DNA of 64,000 nt from Citrobacter amalonaticus (GCA_028994555.1 JARDVN010000001.1:4836001-4900000), one strand, 5' to 3'. Shown: positions 45,847 through 58,440, counted from the first letter of the stretch. A program made the numbers and translations. The notes: generated from the letters alone by a model not told the origin.

Positions 45847-47275
45847 TTATTTACGGTTGGCCAGCATGGCGGTCAGCTTTTCAGCCCAGGCTTTGGTTTC
45901 CGGAAGATCGCACACCGGTTGGCTATAGTGACCACGGTTATCCGGCGCAACGGGCGTGGTGGCGTCAATGATCAGTTTATCGGTGATCCCCGCCGGACTT
46001 GAGCCCGGATCCAGCTCCAGTACCGACATGTTCGGTAGCTGCACCAGATCGCCTGCCGGGTTGACCTTCGACGACAACGCCCACATCACCTGCGGCAGGT
46101 TGAACGGATCGACATCTTCATCCACCATGATCACCATCTTCACGTAACCCAGACCGTGTGGCGTGGTCATCGCACGCAGCCCCACCGCCCTCGCAAAGCC
46201 GCCGTAGCGTTTTTTGGTCGAGATAATCGCCAGCAGGCCGTGGGTATACATGGCGTTAACCGCCTGCACTTCAGGAAATTCAGCTTTCAGTTGCTGGTAC
46301 AACGGCACACAGGTGGCCGGCCCCATCAGGTAGTCGATTTCTGTCCACGGCATCCCGAGATAAAGTGATTCAAAAATCGGTTTGCTGCGATACGACACCT
46401 TATCGATACGCACGACCGTCATGTTGCGACCACCGGAATAGTGGCCGGTAAATTCGCCGAACGGCCCTTCAATTTCACGTTTGCGGCTTTCAATCACCCC
46501 TTCCAGGATCACCTCCGATCCCCACGGTACATCGAACCCGGTCAATGGTGCGGTGGCAATGGGATACGGGCTTTCCCGCAGCGCCCCCCGCCATCTCATA
46601 TTCTGACTGATCATATTTCAACGGTGTCGCGCCCATCAGCGTGATGATCGGATCGTTACCTAACGTGATGGCGATTGGCAGATCCTCGCCACGTTCTTCC
46701 GCCTTATGCAGATGCAGCGCAATATCGTGCATCGGTACGGGTTGCAGGCCCAGCTTACGCTTGCCCTTCACTTCCATCCGGTAGATACCGACGTTCTGCT
46801 TGCCGAAGTTGTCCGGGTCGAGCGGATCGCGGGAGACCACGCAGGCTTTATCCAGATAAAATCCGCCATCGCCGTCGTTCAGGCGAAACAGCGGCAGAAT
46901 ATCGAACAGGTTAATCGCTTCGCCATCGACGCTGTTTTCCGCCCATGCCGGATTCGCACGGCGTTCCGGAGCGACCGGGAACTTATCCCAGCGACGAATA
47001 AACTCATCAATTTGCTTTTTCACCGGCGTATTCGGCGGCAAGCCTAATGAAATGGCATGATTTTGCCAGGATCCAATGGTGTTCATTGCCACACGCGCAT
47101 CGGTAAAACCGCGGATATTGTCGAACCATAGCGCCGGAGCGCCGTCGCCAATACGGCCAGTGGCGTTGGCAGCCGCGGCCAGATCCGGCTCCGCGTTCAC
47201 CTCTTCACTGATTTTCAGCAATTGTCCCTGGTCGTCGAGCGCCTGCAAAAAGCTGCGCAAATCATCAAATGCCAT
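45847..47275 (-). CDS. vdcC: UbiD-family hydroxyarylic acid decarboxylase, VdcC-like (apparent frameshift)
   Basis: VdcC is the catalytic subunit that removes the carboxyl group of phenolic acids such as vanillate, using the prenylated FMN made by VdcB. Six C at 46584-46589 (plus strand) split the gene; five gives ...YEMAGALRESPYPIA... and 475 residues, the E. coli EcdB/YclC length. UbiD signatures are visible: GIYRMEVKGKRKLGLQ, ITLGNDPIITLMGATPL, and EGPFGEFTGHYSG with the catalytic Glu-Arg region nearby. It overlaps vdcB by one base. Confidence 0.9.
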
Positions 47276-47868
47276 TATTCATTCTCCTGTGAAAAATTCG
47301 GTGTCTGCGCCAAACCCTGCCAACGGCGTGCGAGGGGATGTTCCAGCGCAAACTGGTCCAGTACGCGGGCCACGATGTGTTGCGTAATATCCTCAACGGT
47401 TTGTGGATAGTTGTAGAACGCGGGCATCGGCGGCACTATCGCCACGCCCATGCGGGAAAGCGCGAGCATATTTTCGAGATGCACCGTGCTGAGCGGCATT
47501 TCACGCGGCACCAGCACCAGCTTGCGCCCTTCTTTCAGCACCACGTCGGCAGCGCGTCCCACCAGACCGTCGGCATAACCTGCGCGTATGCCAGCCAGGG
47601 TTTTCATGCTGCAGGGGATAACGATCATGCCGTCAGTACGAAACGAACCAGACGAGATGGTCGCCGCCTGATCCGCCGGACTGTGGCAAAAATCGGCCAG
47701 TCCGGCAACATCGCGCGCGCTGTATGGCGTTTCCAGCTCAATGGTGGTTTTGGCCCACTTTGACATCACCAGATGTATTTCTACCTCCGGCATTTTCCGC
47801 AATGCCTGCAACAGAGCTACGCCAAGCGGCGCGCCCGTTGCCCCGGTCATCCCTACAATCAGTCTCAT
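47275..47868 (-). CDS. vdcB: UbiX-family flavin prenyltransferase, VdcB-like
   Basis: VdcB makes the prenylated flavin cofactor for VdcC. The 197-residue protein carries MTGATGAPLGVALLQAL at residue 7, the FMN-binding SSGSFRTDGMIVIPCSMKTL near 90 and the PREMPLSTVHLENML motif near 142. It is the first gene of the operon. A UbiX housekeeping copy would sit elsewhere, so this one belongs to the decarboxylase operon. Confidence 0.92.
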   Translation of the reverse strand: MRLIVGMTGATGAPLGVALLQALRKMPEVEIHLVMSKWAKTTIELETPYSARDVAGLADFCHSPADQAATISSGSFRTDGMIVIPCSMKTLAGIRAGYADGLVGRAADVVLKEGRKLVLVPREMPLSTVHLENMLALSRMGVAIVPPMPAFYNYPQTVEDITQHIVARVLDQFALEHPLARRWQGLAQTPNFSQENE

Positions 47869-47885
47869 CCGTTACCTCATAAATT

Positions 47886-47899
47886 GTTCGTATACGAAC
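47886..47899. promoter_or_regulatory. Candidate operator in the vdcB-marR divergent gap
   Basis: GTTCGTATACGAAC is a perfect 14-bp palindrome 18 bp upstream of the vdcB start. Size and symmetry fit a MarR-family operator, and the divergent gene encodes such a regulator. The link is inferred. The remainder of the gap to 48040 is AT-rich promoter DNA. Confidence 0.5.
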
Positions 47900-48040
47900 G
47901 TTTTATTTAAATTACCTCCGTGAAACCACGACGGCAAGACTCCTCATTTTTTTTCGCACGTATCGCTTAAGATTTCCTCGTTAAAAAAAAGCAGCATTAC
48001 CCGCTATGATAGGCGAAACGATTTTTAGCCTGGAGTTTTC

Positions 48041-48448
48041 ATGGAGTTACGGAACAAAGCGTTTCACCTGTTACGCCAGCTGTTTCAGCAACATACGGCG
48101 CGTTGGCAGCACGCTTTGCCGGATCTTACTAAACCGCAATACGCGGTGATGCGTGCCATTGCGGAACGTCCCGGCATTGAGCAAATTAATCTGATGGAAG
48201 CCGCCGTCAGTACCAAAGCGACACTGGCGGAAATGCTAAGCCGAATGGAAAAACGCGGGCTGGTGAGGCGCGAGAACGATCCGTTAGATAAACGTCGCCG
48301 CTTTGTTTATCTGACCACAGAGGGTGAAGCATTACTGAATGTCACCATGCCGTTGGGAAATCAGGTGGATGAGGAGTTTCTGGGGCGGTTGAATGACGAA
48401 GAACGTGCGCAATTCGCCCGGCTGATTAAGAAAATGATGCCTGATTAA
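48041..48448 (+). CDS. MarR-family transcriptional regulator
   Basis: A 135-residue winged helix-turn-helix protein of the MarR/SlyA type. The DNA-binding part is seen at INLMEAAVSTKATLAEMLSR and the wing at LVRRENDPLDKRRRFVYLT (residues ~50-100). It lies divergent to vdcBCD with a shared gap holding a palindrome, so it most likely controls that operon in response to a phenolic acid (inference). I do not assign a gene name. Confidence 0.88.
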   Translation: MELRNKAFHLLRQLFQQHTARWQHALPDLTKPQYAVMRAIAERPGIEQINLMEAAVSTKATLAEMLSRMEKRGLVRRENDPLDKRRRFVYLTTEGEALLNVTMPLGNQVDEEFLGRLNDEERAQFARLIKKMMPD

Positions 48449-48522
48449 CGAACCTGAATGTACATGGAATACCCTTTCGGACTTTGCCTGCGAATCCACA
48501 GTTAACATAAGCCAAACAGAAA

Positions 48523-48551
48523 AAAGGCCAGCCTCTTAGAGGCTGGCCTTT
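48523..48551. terminator. Bidirectional terminator between marR-type gene and rpoS
   Basis: Perfect hairpin with 12-bp arms AAAGGCCAGCCT / AGGCTGGCCTTT (48523-48551). It is preceded by an A run, so it ends in T on the rpoS strand, and serves the convergent genes on both sides. Confidence 0.9.
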
Positions 48552-48567
48552 CTTGTCAGAGCGGTGC

Positions 48568-49560
48568 TTACTCGCGGAACAGCGCTTCGATATTCAGCCC
48601 TTGAGTCTGCAGAATTTCACGCAGACGGCGAAGGCCTTCAACCTGAATCTGACGAACACGTTCACGAGTCAGACCGATTTCGCGGCCCACATCTTCCAGT
48701 GTTGCAGCTTCATAACCCAGTAGACCGAAACGACGTGCCAGCACTTCACGCTGTTTGGCGTTCAGTTCGAACAGCCATTTGACGATACTCTGTTTCATAT
48801 CATCATCTTGCGTGGTGTCTTCCGGACCGTTCTCTTTCTCATCGGCCAGGATATCCAGCAACGCTTTTTCGGAATCGCCACCCAACGGGGTGTCTACCGA
48901 GGTAATACGCTCGTTAAGACGAAGCATACGGCTAACGTCATCAACCGGTTTATCCAGCTGTTCTGCAATTTCTTCCGCGCTCGGTTCGTGGTCCAGTTTA
49001 TGGGACAACTCACGTGCGGTACGCAGATAAACGTTCAGCTCTTTAACAATGTGGATCGGCAGTCGAATGGTACGGGTTTGGTTCATGATTGCCCGTTCAA
49101 TCGTCTGGCGAATCCACCAGGTTGCGTATGTGGAGAAGCGGAACCCGCGTTCCGGGTCAAACTTCTCAACGGCACGGATAAGCCCCAGATTGCCCTCTTC
49201 AATCAGATCCAGCAGCGCCAGACCACGATTGCCATAACGACGGGCAATTTTCACCACCAGACGCAGGTTACTTTCAATCATCCGACGGCGTGAGGCGACA
49301 TCTCCACGCAATGCGCGACGCGCAAAATACACTTCTTCTTCGGCCGTTAACAGTGGTGAATAACCAATCTCACCAAGGTAAAGCTGAGTCGCGTCCAACA
49401 CACGCTGTGTGGCCCCCTGCGATAACAGCTCTTCTTCAGCCAAATCGTTATCACTGGGTTCCTCTTCAACTAAGGCTTTTTCGTCAAAAACCTCAACTCC
49501 GTTCTCATCAAATTCCGCATCTTCATTTAAATCATGAACTTTCAGCGTATTCTGACTCAT
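48568..49560 (-). CDS. rpoS: RNA polymerase stationary-phase sigma factor RpoS
   Basis: RpoS directs transcription of the general stress regulon. The 330-residue protein is full length, with region 1.2 ([16 protein letters not shown]), region 2 ([39 protein letters not shown]), region 3 and region 4 ([20 protein letters not shown]). The frame is intact. Its main promoter is known to lie inside nlpD, so the long leader targeted by small RNAs covers about 49561-50130. Confidence 0.97.
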   Translation of the reverse strand: MSQNTLKVHDLNEDAEFDENGVEVFDEKALVEEEPSDNDLAEEELLSQGATQRVLDATQLYLGEIGYSPLLTAEEEVYFARRALRGDVASRRRMIESNLRLVVKIARRYGNRGLALLDLIEEGNLGLIRAVEKFDPERGFRFSTYATWWIRQTIERAIMNQTRTIRLPIHIVKELNVYLRTARELSHKLDHEPSAEEIAEQLDKPVDDVSRMLRLNERITSVDTPLGGDSEKALLDILADEKENGPEDTTQDDDMKQSIVKWLFELNAKQREVLARRFGLLGYEAATLEDVGREIGLTRERVRQIQVEGLRRLREILQTQGLNIEALFRE

Positions 49561-49622
49561 AAGGTGGCTCCTACCCGTGATCCCTTGACGGAACTAGCAA
49601 GTGTCAGCCTGGTTCCGCCGAT

Positions 49623-50751
49623 TTATCGCTGCGGTAAATAACGCAGCGGGTTTACGGATTTCCCCTTGTAACGAATTTCAAAATGCAATCGTGTAGAACT
49701 GGTTCCGGTGCTACCCATCGTCGCTATTTTTTGTCCTGCCTTCACTTCTTGTTGTTCCCGGACCAGCATTGTATCGTTATGAGCGTAGGCACTCAGGTAA
49801 TCATCGTTGTGTTTGATGATAATAAGATTACCGTAACCGCGCAGTGCGTTACCGGCATAGACCACGCGCCCATCGGCGGTCGCGATAATAGCCTGTCCCT
49901 TACTGCCTGCAATGTCGATCCCTTTATTGCCCCCCCTCGGAAGCCCCAAAGTTCTCGATTACTTTACCGTCAGTCGGCCAGCGCCATGCGGAAATTGGCG
50001 AACTGGTAGACGAACTGCTTGCAGTCGATTCGGTTGCGCTAACTGCTGGTGCCGTTACAGGCGCTGTGACGACTGTCCCAGCAGGCTTGTTGTTCGGCAA
50101 CATTTTGTTAGCACTTTGTTCACCTGAGTCCTCAGAATACGTAATTGTCGGTTTCGACGCAACAGCAACGGCGGAATTTTGTGCAGGTTTGGTCACAACT
50201 CCTTGCTCTGCCGCATCGGCCTGAGTAATCGCATTACCGCCGGTAATTGGCGCACCCGATGCATTACCCACCTGCAACGTTTGCCCGACGTTCAGGCTAT
50301 ACGGGGCCTGGACGTTATTGCGTTGCGCCAGGTCACGGAAATCGTTCCCGGTTATCCAGGCGATATAAAAAAGCGTGTCGCCTTTTTTAACGGTGTAAGT
50401 ACTGCCGCCGCTATAGCTCCCTTTCGGAATGTTCCCATACTGGCGATTGTAAACAATGCGGCCGTTTTCCATCTGTACGGGCTGTTCGGTGACCGGCTGA
50501 ATTTGCGTCGGCTGCGTCGTCGGGCGCTGCACCGGTTGAATTTGCGGTGTCTGCGGTGCGGACGTCGTCGTCCCCATCTTCGGCGGCGGCGTAATCAACA
50601 TGCCAGAACTGGTATTTGCCGGGGCATTACCATTGACTGAACTTACCGGCGCTGGTGGATTTGATGAATTTGAACACCCCGCCAGCCATAGTGAAACCAG
50701 TGACAGTGCCGCAATGCGACTAACGGTGAATTTTGGGCTTCCCGCGCTCAT
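49623..50751 (-). CDS. nlpD: Murein hydrolase activator NlpD (apparent frameshift)
   Basis: NlpD is an outer-membrane lipoprotein that activates the amidase AmiC during cell separation. The lipobox [10 protein letters not shown] near residue 22, a LysM domain ([19 protein letters not shown] near 122) and an M23-like domain ([21 protein letters not shown]) are present. The M23 fold lacks the full zinc site, as usual for NlpD. Seven C at 49930-49936 (plus strand) must be six to join ...ENFGASEGG to NKGIDIAG; the corrected length is 375 residues (E. coli 379). Confidence 0.92.
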
Positions 50752-50890
50752 TTATCCCCCAGGAAAAAATTGGTTAACAACCAGTGACGTATAATCGTGC
50801 AGACGGCAAATGGACACTGGAAAATGTGACCACGATACGCTGACCCGTTCCAAAAACTCCAGGAAAATTCCAGGTATTCGGAACTGTTTC

Positions 50891-52252
<1,362 letters not shown>

Positions 52253-52272
<20 letters not shown>

Positions 52273-53302
52273 AATCACCCATTGTGTTGATCAGTTCCCT
52301 CACCACGCTGGTCGCGAAGCTTCCCGCTGGCAGCCAGAAGCGTAGCTCGACGGTGACGTCATCCCACCAGTTCCAGCTTAATTGCTGCGGATAAAGCAGC
52401 ATCGCTCTTCGCGAGGCCTCGACTTTTTCGCGCAGCAGCAGCGACTGCAACGCGGTCTCTTCGGCAATCGCGGACTGTTCGAACGCCAGCGCATCCCGCT
52501 GGGTTCCCCACTCGCCGCTGCCGGGAAGCGAAGCCGTCACCATCAGTTCTTTTTCATCGACACGACGCTGTAGTTCCACCCGCTCTTCTTGCGAGGCGAC
52601 AAACCAGCTTCCGCGTCCCGCTAATTGTAGCGCATCGCCGTCAACAACTTGATTAAAGTCTGTTTTTTTCAGGCGCTCGCTAACAATTTGATTAAACAAC
52701 GCACTGCGGGCCGCCGACAACCAAAAACTGCGTTTATTGCGATCACGAACCGGTGCATCGCTTTGCGCCCAGCGCAGCGCGCCTTGCAGATTGCTGCCGC
52801 CGATACCAAAACGCTGAGCGCCGAAATAGTTCGGTACGCCACCAGCGTTTATCGCTTGCAGACGGGATTCCACCTCATCACGATGGCTGACTTCGCGCAG
52901 CACCAGCGTGAACGCATTGCCCTTCAGCGCGCCTAAACGTAGTTTGCGTTTGTGACGCGCATATTCCAGCACTTTGCAGCCTTCAAGCTGGAAGGCACTC
53001 AGGTCGGGCATTTCCTTGCCCGGAACGCGCGCACACAGCCACTGTTCGGTGACCGCATGCTTATCCTTTTGCCCGGCAAAGCTCACTTCACGGGCGTGTA
53101 TTTTCAAAAATTTCGCCAGGGCATCGGCCACAAAACGGGTGTTGCAGCCGTTTTTAAGAATACGCACCAGAATGTGTTCACCTTCGCCATCCGGCTCGAA
53201 ACCTAAATCTTCGACCACCACAAAATCTTCCGGACTGGCTTTCAGCAACCCGGTACTTTGTGGTTTCCCGTGAAGGTACGTAAGATTTTCAAACTCTGTC
53301 AT
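52253..53302 (-). CDS. truD: tRNA pseudouridine(13) synthase TruD
   Basis: TruD converts U13 of tRNA-Glu to pseudouridine. The 349-residue protein has the catalytic aspartate in [14 protein letters not shown] near residue 80 and the TruD pattern [20 protein letters not shown] near 155. It overlaps the ispF stop (ATGA) and the surE start. Confidence 0.96.
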
Positions 53303-53779
53303 TTCGCGGCCTTAATGAGTAACGCCACCGCTTCACAGGCGATCCCTTCCCCCACGACCGGTAAAACCCAGTTTTTCCGTAGTGGTCGCTTTCACGTTCA
53401 CGTCATCCATGTGACAACCGAGGTCTTCAGCAATAAATACGCGCATTTGCGGGATGTGCGTCAGCATCTTCGGCGCCTGAGCAATAATGGTCACATCGAC
53501 GTTGCCTAAGGTATAGCCTTTGGCCTGAATACGACGCCAGGCTTCGCGCAGCAGCTCGCGGCTATCGGCCCCTTTAAACGCCGGATCGGTATCCGGAAAC
53601 AGCTTGCCAATATCACCCAGTGCCGCCGCGCCAAGCAGGGCATCGGTAAGCGCATGCAGCGCAACGTCGCCATCAGAATGCGCCAGCAGCCCTTTTTCAT
53701 AAGGGATACGTACGCCACCAATAATGATTGGGCCTTCCCCGCCAAAGGCGTGTACGTCAAAACCGTGTCCGATTCGCAT
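53299..53779 (-). CDS. ispF: 2-C-methyl-D-erythritol 2,4-cyclodiphosphate synthase (apparent frameshift)
   Basis: IspF makes the cyclic diphosphate of the MEP isoprenoid pathway. [13 protein letters not shown] carries the zinc ligands Asp8 and His10, with [20 protein letters not shown] following. Five C at 53349-53353 (plus strand) must be four to read ...[21 protein letters not shown] and stop at 53299, giving 159 residues as in E. coli. Uncorrected, it ends 11 residues short. It adjoins ispD by one base. Confidence 0.93.
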
Positions 53780-54489
53780 TATGTTTTCTCCTGATGGATT
53801 TTTCGGGTCAGATAAAATTCAGCCAGCGCTAAATCTTCCGGACGGGTCACTTTGATGTTATCAGCCCGGCCTTCCACAAGCTGTGGATGGAAGCCGCAAT
53901 ATTCCAGCGCCGAGGCCTCATCCGTGATGGTCGCCCCTTCATTCAGCGCACGCGTCAGACAGTCATGCAGCAGTTCACGAGGGAAAAACTGCGGCGTCAG
54001 GGCGTGCCATAAATCATTGCGCTCAACGGTATGGGCGATGGCCGTTTTTCCCGGCTCTGCGCGTTTCATAGTATCGCGCACGGGGGCGGCCAGGATCCCG
54101 CCGGTGCGGCTGGTTTCACTCAGCGCCAGCAGACGCGCTAAATCATCCTGATGCAGGCAGGGGCGCGCCGCATCATGCACCAGCACCCATTCGGCGTCTC
54201 CGGCGGCCTGCAATCCGGCAAGCACAGAGTGTGCTCGTTCATCTCCCCCGTCCACGACGGTAATTTGCGGATGCTGCGCCAGAGGGAGTTGGGCAAAGCG
54301 GCTGTCGCCGGGGCTTATCGCGATGATCACGCGGGTCACCCGGGGATGTGCCAGCAGCGCGTGGACCGAGTGTTCGAGAATAGTTTTATTGCCAATCGAG
54401 AGATATTGCTTAGGACATTCCGTTTGCATACGGCGGCCATATCCGGCCGCCGGCACCACGGCGCAAACATCCAATAAAGTGGCTGCCAT
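53779..54489 (-). CDS. ispD: 2-C-methyl-D-erythritol 4-phosphate cytidylyltransferase
   Basis: IspD transfers CMP to methylerythritol phosphate in the MEP pathway. The 236-residue protein has the nucleotide-binding [21 protein letters not shown] near residue 10 and [19 protein letters not shown] near 103. It lies between ispF and ftsB, with an intact frame. Confidence 0.97.
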   Translation of the reverse strand: MAATLLDVCAVVPAAGYGRRMQTECPKQYLSIGNKTILEHSVHALLAHPRVTRVIIAISPGDSRFAQLPLAQHPQITVVDGGDERAHSVLAGLQAAGDAEWVLVHDAARPCLHQDDLARLLALSETSRTGGILAAPVRDTMKRAEPGKTAIAHTVERNDLWHALTPQFFPRELLHDCLTRALNEGATITDEASALEYCGFHPQLVEGRADNIKVTRPEDLALAEFYLTRKIHQEKT

Positions 54490-54507
54490 GTGATTTCCTG
54501 GGCTGGT

Positions 54508-54820
54508 TTAACGAGTATTTTGCCCCGCAGTTTGCGCGCGTTTAGACGCGTCGGGCACCAGACGATAAAACGTTTCGCCTGGTTTAGTCATGCTGAGTTC
54601 GTTGCGTGCACGTTCCTCGATAGCCTCCTGACCGCCATTGAGGTCGTCAATTTCGGCAAAAAAGCTGATCGTTACGTGCTTTAAGTTTGGCGTTCGTCGC
54701 CTGCTGCGCCGCCACGTCATCATTGACGCGGCTGTAATCATGTATGCCGTTCTTACCGAACCACAGCGAATACTGTAGCCAGACCAGTAAAGCCAGCAAC
54801 AGCAGCGTTAGTTTACCCAT
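54508..54820 (-). CDS. ftsB: Cell division protein FtsB (apparent frameshift)
   Basis: FtsB forms the FtsQLB complex that links the cytoplasmic ring to septal wall synthesis. From the ATG at 54820 it reads [20 protein letters not shown], a membrane span, then a coiled coil. Six A at 54658-54663 (plus strand) must be five to pass from KARNDQLF into [20 protein letters not shown]. Corrected length is 103 residues, identical to E. coli. Confidence 0.93.
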
Positions 54821-55003
54821 CCTGCCCCCTGAAAAACGGCATCATCCTCCCATACTTCCGCAAACGACACGACGTTTGCAGGCGGGAAAGCCGCAACAAC
54901 GCGGGCAAATGTACCACAATTGCCCTTTATAACGTATACCCAGAACCCTGAGAACATCATCTCATTGTTAGTTACGGTTTGAATTATGGACAGCCGTCGC
55001 GCT

Positions 55004-55327
55004 TTAGCCCAGCAGCCACATAAACAGCGCGCCGAACATTGCGCAAACGGTCAGCAGCGTTGCGAGAATGCTGTAGCGCAATTTTCCCTTGAGCAGGGAA
55101 TGCAACGCGATACCCACGACCACCGCAACGGGCATTAACGCCAGGAAGAAAGGCCAGGTGTAGATGAAGAAAAACAAGGTGTTGGCGCCATACACCAGAA
55201 AGGGGATCCCCAACGCCAGCAGCCATGACGCGAAACCCACCACGGCGCCCGGCAGCGACCAGGTGGTTTCGTCATCAGTAGCAAATGCGTCTGTCGTGGT
55301 GAGTGTGATGTTCTGGCTATTGCGCAT
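55004..55327 (-). CDS. ygbE: DUF3561 membrane protein YgbE
   Basis: A small inner-membrane protein of unknown function. The 107 residues contain three hydrophobic spans (SLPGAVVGFASWLLALGIPF, TLFFFIYTWPFFLALMPVAV and ILATLLTVCAMFGALFMWLL). The 183-bp gap to ftsB shows no gene or clear terminator. cysC lies about 50 bp upstream. Confidence 0.9.
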   Translation of the reverse strand: MRNSQNITLTTTDAFATDDETTWSLPGAVVGFASWLLALGIPFLVYGANTLFFFIYTWPFFLALMPVAVVVGIALHSLLKGKLRYSILATLLTVCAMFGALFMWLLG

Positions 55328-55373
55328 AGTGAATCCTGTAACCTTGACTGACCGTACACACAGGTCAGGTGTC

Positions 55374-55979
55374 TCAGGATCTGATAATATCGTCCTGCCT
55401 CAGCAGGTCTAATAATTGGGCGACCAAATTTGTTACTAATTGTTCACCATTCAGATGAACCTCAGGCGATTCAGGCGCTTCATACACGGAATCAATTCCG
55501 GTGAAGTTGCGCAACTCTCCCGCACGCGCTTTTTTGTATAACCCTTTTGGATCGCGGGCTTCGCAAATTTCCAGCGGCGTATCCACGAACACTTCAATGA
55601 AGCGCCCTTTACCGACGCGATCGCGCACCATCTGTCGCTCCGCCCGGTGCGGGGAAATAAACGCCGTCAGCACCACCAGTCCGGCATCAACCATCAGGTT
55701 AGCCACTTCGCCCACGCGCCGGATATTCTCTTTACGATCGGCGTCGCTAAACCCTAAATCGCTGCACAGGCCGTGGCGAACATTGTCGCCATCCAACAAG
55801 TAGGTGCTAACGCCCAGCTTGTGCAGCGCCTCTTCCAGCACCCCGGCAACCGTTGATTTCCCCGATCCGGAAAGCCCGGTAAACCACAGCACAACACCAC
55901 GATGACCGTGGTGTTGTTCACGCTGTTGCGGCGTGACGGGATGGGCATGCCAGACGACGTTTTCGTCATGCAACGCCAT
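55374..55979 (-). CDS. cysC: Adenylyl-sulfate kinase
   Basis: CysC phosphorylates APS to PAPS in sulfate activation. The 201-residue protein has Walker [19 protein letters not shown] near residue 34, [16 protein letters not shown] and [10 protein letters not shown]. Start and stop of cysC and cysN share base 55979, so it is part of cysDNC. Confidence 0.96.
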   Translation of the reverse strand: MALHDENVVWHAHPVTPQQREQHHGHRGVVLWFTGLSGSGKSTVAGVLEEALHKLGVSTYLLDGDNVRHGLCSDLGFSDADRKENIRRVGEVANLMVDAGLVVLTAFISPHRAERQMVRDRVGKGRFIEVFVDTPLEICEARDPKGLYKKARAGELRNFTGIDSVYEAPESPEVHLNGEQLVTNLVAQLLDLLRQDDIIRS

Positions 55980-57408
55980 TATTTCCCCCCCAGTAAATCA
56001 CGCGCGCCCCAGTGCGGGAAGTGGCGACGCACCAGCGCATTCAGTTCCAGCTCAAAGGCGCTGAATTCTGATGGCGCGGCGCTCTCTTGCACCATCGGTT
56101 CGCGGACCATACCGGCACCGACGGTGACATTGCTCAGACGGTCGATAAAAATAAGTCCACCGGTCACCGGGTTCTGCTGGTAGGTATCCAGCACCAGCGG
56201 CTCGTCAAAGGTCAGATTCACCAGACCAATGCCGTTCAGCGGCAGAGTGTCCACCTCACGCTGGGTCAAATTGTTGATATCCACCTGATACTGAACCTGA
56301 TCGACGCGAGCACGGGTCTTTTTTGCCCGCGATTTTGATTTCGTAGCTCTGTCCCGGCGCCAGCGGCTGTTCCGCCATCCAGACCACATCGACGGCGGCG
56401 CTTTGCACTGCCGGTAAGCTCTCCTCCGCCGCCAGCAGCAAATCGCCACGGCTAATATCAATCTCGTCTTTCAGGACGAGGGTAATGGCTTCCCCCGGCA
56501 AAGGCGTCGTCCAGATCGCCATCAAAGGTGACAATGCGCGCCACACTGGACTCTACGCCGGACGGCAATACCTTCACGCGCTGCCCCACCTTAACGCGCC
56601 CGGAAGCCAGCGTGCCGGAATAACCGCGGAAATCGAGGTTTGGGCGGTTTACGTATTGCACCGGGAAGCGCATGGGTTGGCTGTCGACCACGCGCTGGAT
56701 CTCAACCGTCTCCAGCACTTCAAGTAAAGTCGGGCCGCTATACCACGGCATGCTGACGCTTTGCGAAGCCACATTGTCGCCTTCCAGCGCGGAGAGCGGC
56801 ACGAAGCGGATATCCAGATTGCCCGGCAACTGTTCGGCAAAGGTCAGATAATCTTCGCGAATACGCGCGAAAGTCTCTTCGCTGTAGTCAACCAGATCCA
56901 TTTTGTTGATCGCCACCACCAGGTGCTTGATCCCCAGCAGCGTAGAAATAAAGCTGTGGCGACGGGTCTGATCCAGCACACCTTTACGGGCGTCGATCAG
57001 CAGGATCGCCAGGTCACAGGTAGAGGCGCCAGTCGCCATATTGCGGGTGTATTGCTCGTGCCCAGGGGTATCGGCAATGATAAATTTGCGTTTCTCAGTA
57101 GAGAAATAGCGATACGCCACGTCAATGGTAATGCCCTGCTCACGCTCGGCCTGCAGCCCATCCACCAGCAGCGCCAGATCCAGCTTCTCACCCTGCGTAC
57201 CGTGGCGCTTGCTGTCGTTATGCAACGATGACAGCTGATCTTCATAAATCTGACGCGTGTCGTGCAGCAGGCGACCAATCAGGGTGCTTTTGCCATCATC
57301 CACGCTACCGCAGGTTAAAAAACGCAGCAGGCTTTTATGTTGTTGAGCGACCATCCAGGCTTCGACGCCGCCTTCATTGGCAATTTGTTGTGCAAGTGTG
57401 GTGTTCAT
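55979..57408 (-). CDS. cysN: Sulfate adenylyltransferase GTPase subunit (two apparent frameshifts)
   Basis: CysN couples GTP hydrolysis to APS formation by CysD. GTPase motifs are [20 protein letters not shown] near residue 31, [18 protein letters not shown] near 110 and NKMDLVDYS near 168. Two breaks, five C at 56492-56496 (expected four, joining [10 protein letters not shown]) and six T at 56319-56324 (expected five, joining [10 protein letters not shown]), restore 475 residues as in E. coli. The C-terminal beta domains follow. Confidence 0.93.
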
Positions 57409-57417
57409 GGCGGCTCC

Positions 57418-58326
57418 TTAGAAATACCCCTGACGTTTCTTCAGCTCCATAGAGCCCGCCTGGTCGCGGTCAATCACGCGACCCTGCCGTTCACTGGTCG
57501 TCGAGACCAGCATCTCTTCAATAATTTCCGGCAGCGTTTGTGCATTCGATTCCACCGCGCCAGTCAGCGGCCAGCAGCCGAGAGTACGGAAACGCACCAT
57601 CCGTTTTTTGATCATCTCGCCGGGCTGCAGGTCGATACGATCGTCATCGATCATCATCAACATACCGTCGCGCTCCAGCACCGGGCGCTCCGCCGCCAGA
57701 TACAGCGGGACGATCTCGATATTTTCCAGCCAGATGTACTGCCAGATATCCTGTTCCGTCCAGTTGGACAGCGGGAAGACGCGGATACTTTCGCCTTTGT
57801 TAATCTGCCCGTTGTAGTTGTGCCACAGTTCAGGACGCTGGTTTTTCGGATCCCAGCGATGAAAGCGGTCGCGGAAGGAGTAGATGCGCTCTTTCGCCCG
57901 CGATTTTTCTTCATCGCGACGCGCACCGCCAAAGGCGGCATCAAAACCGTATTTGTTCAGCGCCTGCTTCAGCCCTTCGGTTTTCATAATGTCAGTGTGT
58001 TTGGCGCTGCCGTGGACAAAGGGGTTGATACCCATCGCCACTCCTTCCGGGTTTTTATGCACCAGCAGCTCGCAGCCGTACGCTTTGGCAGTACGATCGC
58101 GGAATTCATACATCTCGCGGAATTTCCAGCCAGTATCGACATGCAGCAGCGGGAACGGCAGCGAGCCAGGATAGAATGCCTTCCGGGCCAGATGCAGCAT
58201 AACGCTGGAATCTTTGCCAATGGAGTAAAGCATTACCGGGTTCGAGAATTCTGCTGCCACCTCGCGAATGATGTGGATGCTTTCGGCCTCCAGCTGTCGC
58301 AGGTGGGTGAGTCGTTTTTGGTCCAT
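57418..58326 (-). CDS. cysD: Sulfate adenylyltransferase subunit 2
   Basis: CysD makes adenosine 5'-phosphosulfate from ATP and sulfate, with CysN. The 302-residue protein carries the PP-loop [20 protein letters not shown] near residue 35, plus [15 protein letters not shown] near 135. It is the first gene of cysDNC; its promoter region also faces iap. Confidence 0.97.
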   Translation of the reverse strand: MDQKRLTHLRQLEAESIHIIREVAAEFSNPVMLYSIGKDSSVMLHLARKAFYPGSLPFPLLHVDTGWKFREMYEFRDRTAKAYGCELLVHKNPEGVAMGINPFVHGSAKHTDIMKTEGLKQALNKYGFDAAFGGARRDEEKSRAKERIYSFRDRFHRWDPKNQRPELWHNYNGQINKGESIRVFPLSNWTEQDIWQYIWLENIEIVPLYLAAERPVLERDGMLMMIDDDRIDLQPGEMIKKRMVRFRTLGCWPLTGAVESNAQTLPEIIEEMLVSTTSERQGRVIDRDQAGSMELKKRQGYF

Positions 58327-58374
58327 AACCGTTCCTTTACAATACCGCGAATGTCGAGCACGTCAGATAACCCG

Positions 58375-58380
58375 ACTATA
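58375..58380 (-). promoter_or_regulatory. Candidate -10 of the cysDNC promoter
   Basis: The minus strand reads TATAGT at a position about 50 bp before the cysD start. The -35 region (TTCATT, 17-18 bp upstream) is poor, as expected for an activator-dependent promoter. Confidence 0.35.
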
Positions 58381-58421
58381 GGGAGCGCAAGAGAACGAAT
58401 GAAATTACGAATTGGAATGAG

Positions 58422-58440
58422 TAGTTCCTCAAAGGAATAA
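58422..58440 (-). promoter_or_regulatory. Candidate CysB activator site upstream of cysD
   Basis: The minus strand reads TTATTCCTTTGAGGAACTA, a 19-bp convergent TTATTCC / GGAAC arrangement like CysB activation sites. It is centred about 60 bp upstream of the presumed transcription start. The rest of the 58327-58600 gap holds the iap promoter region but nothing I can name. Confidence 0.45.
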
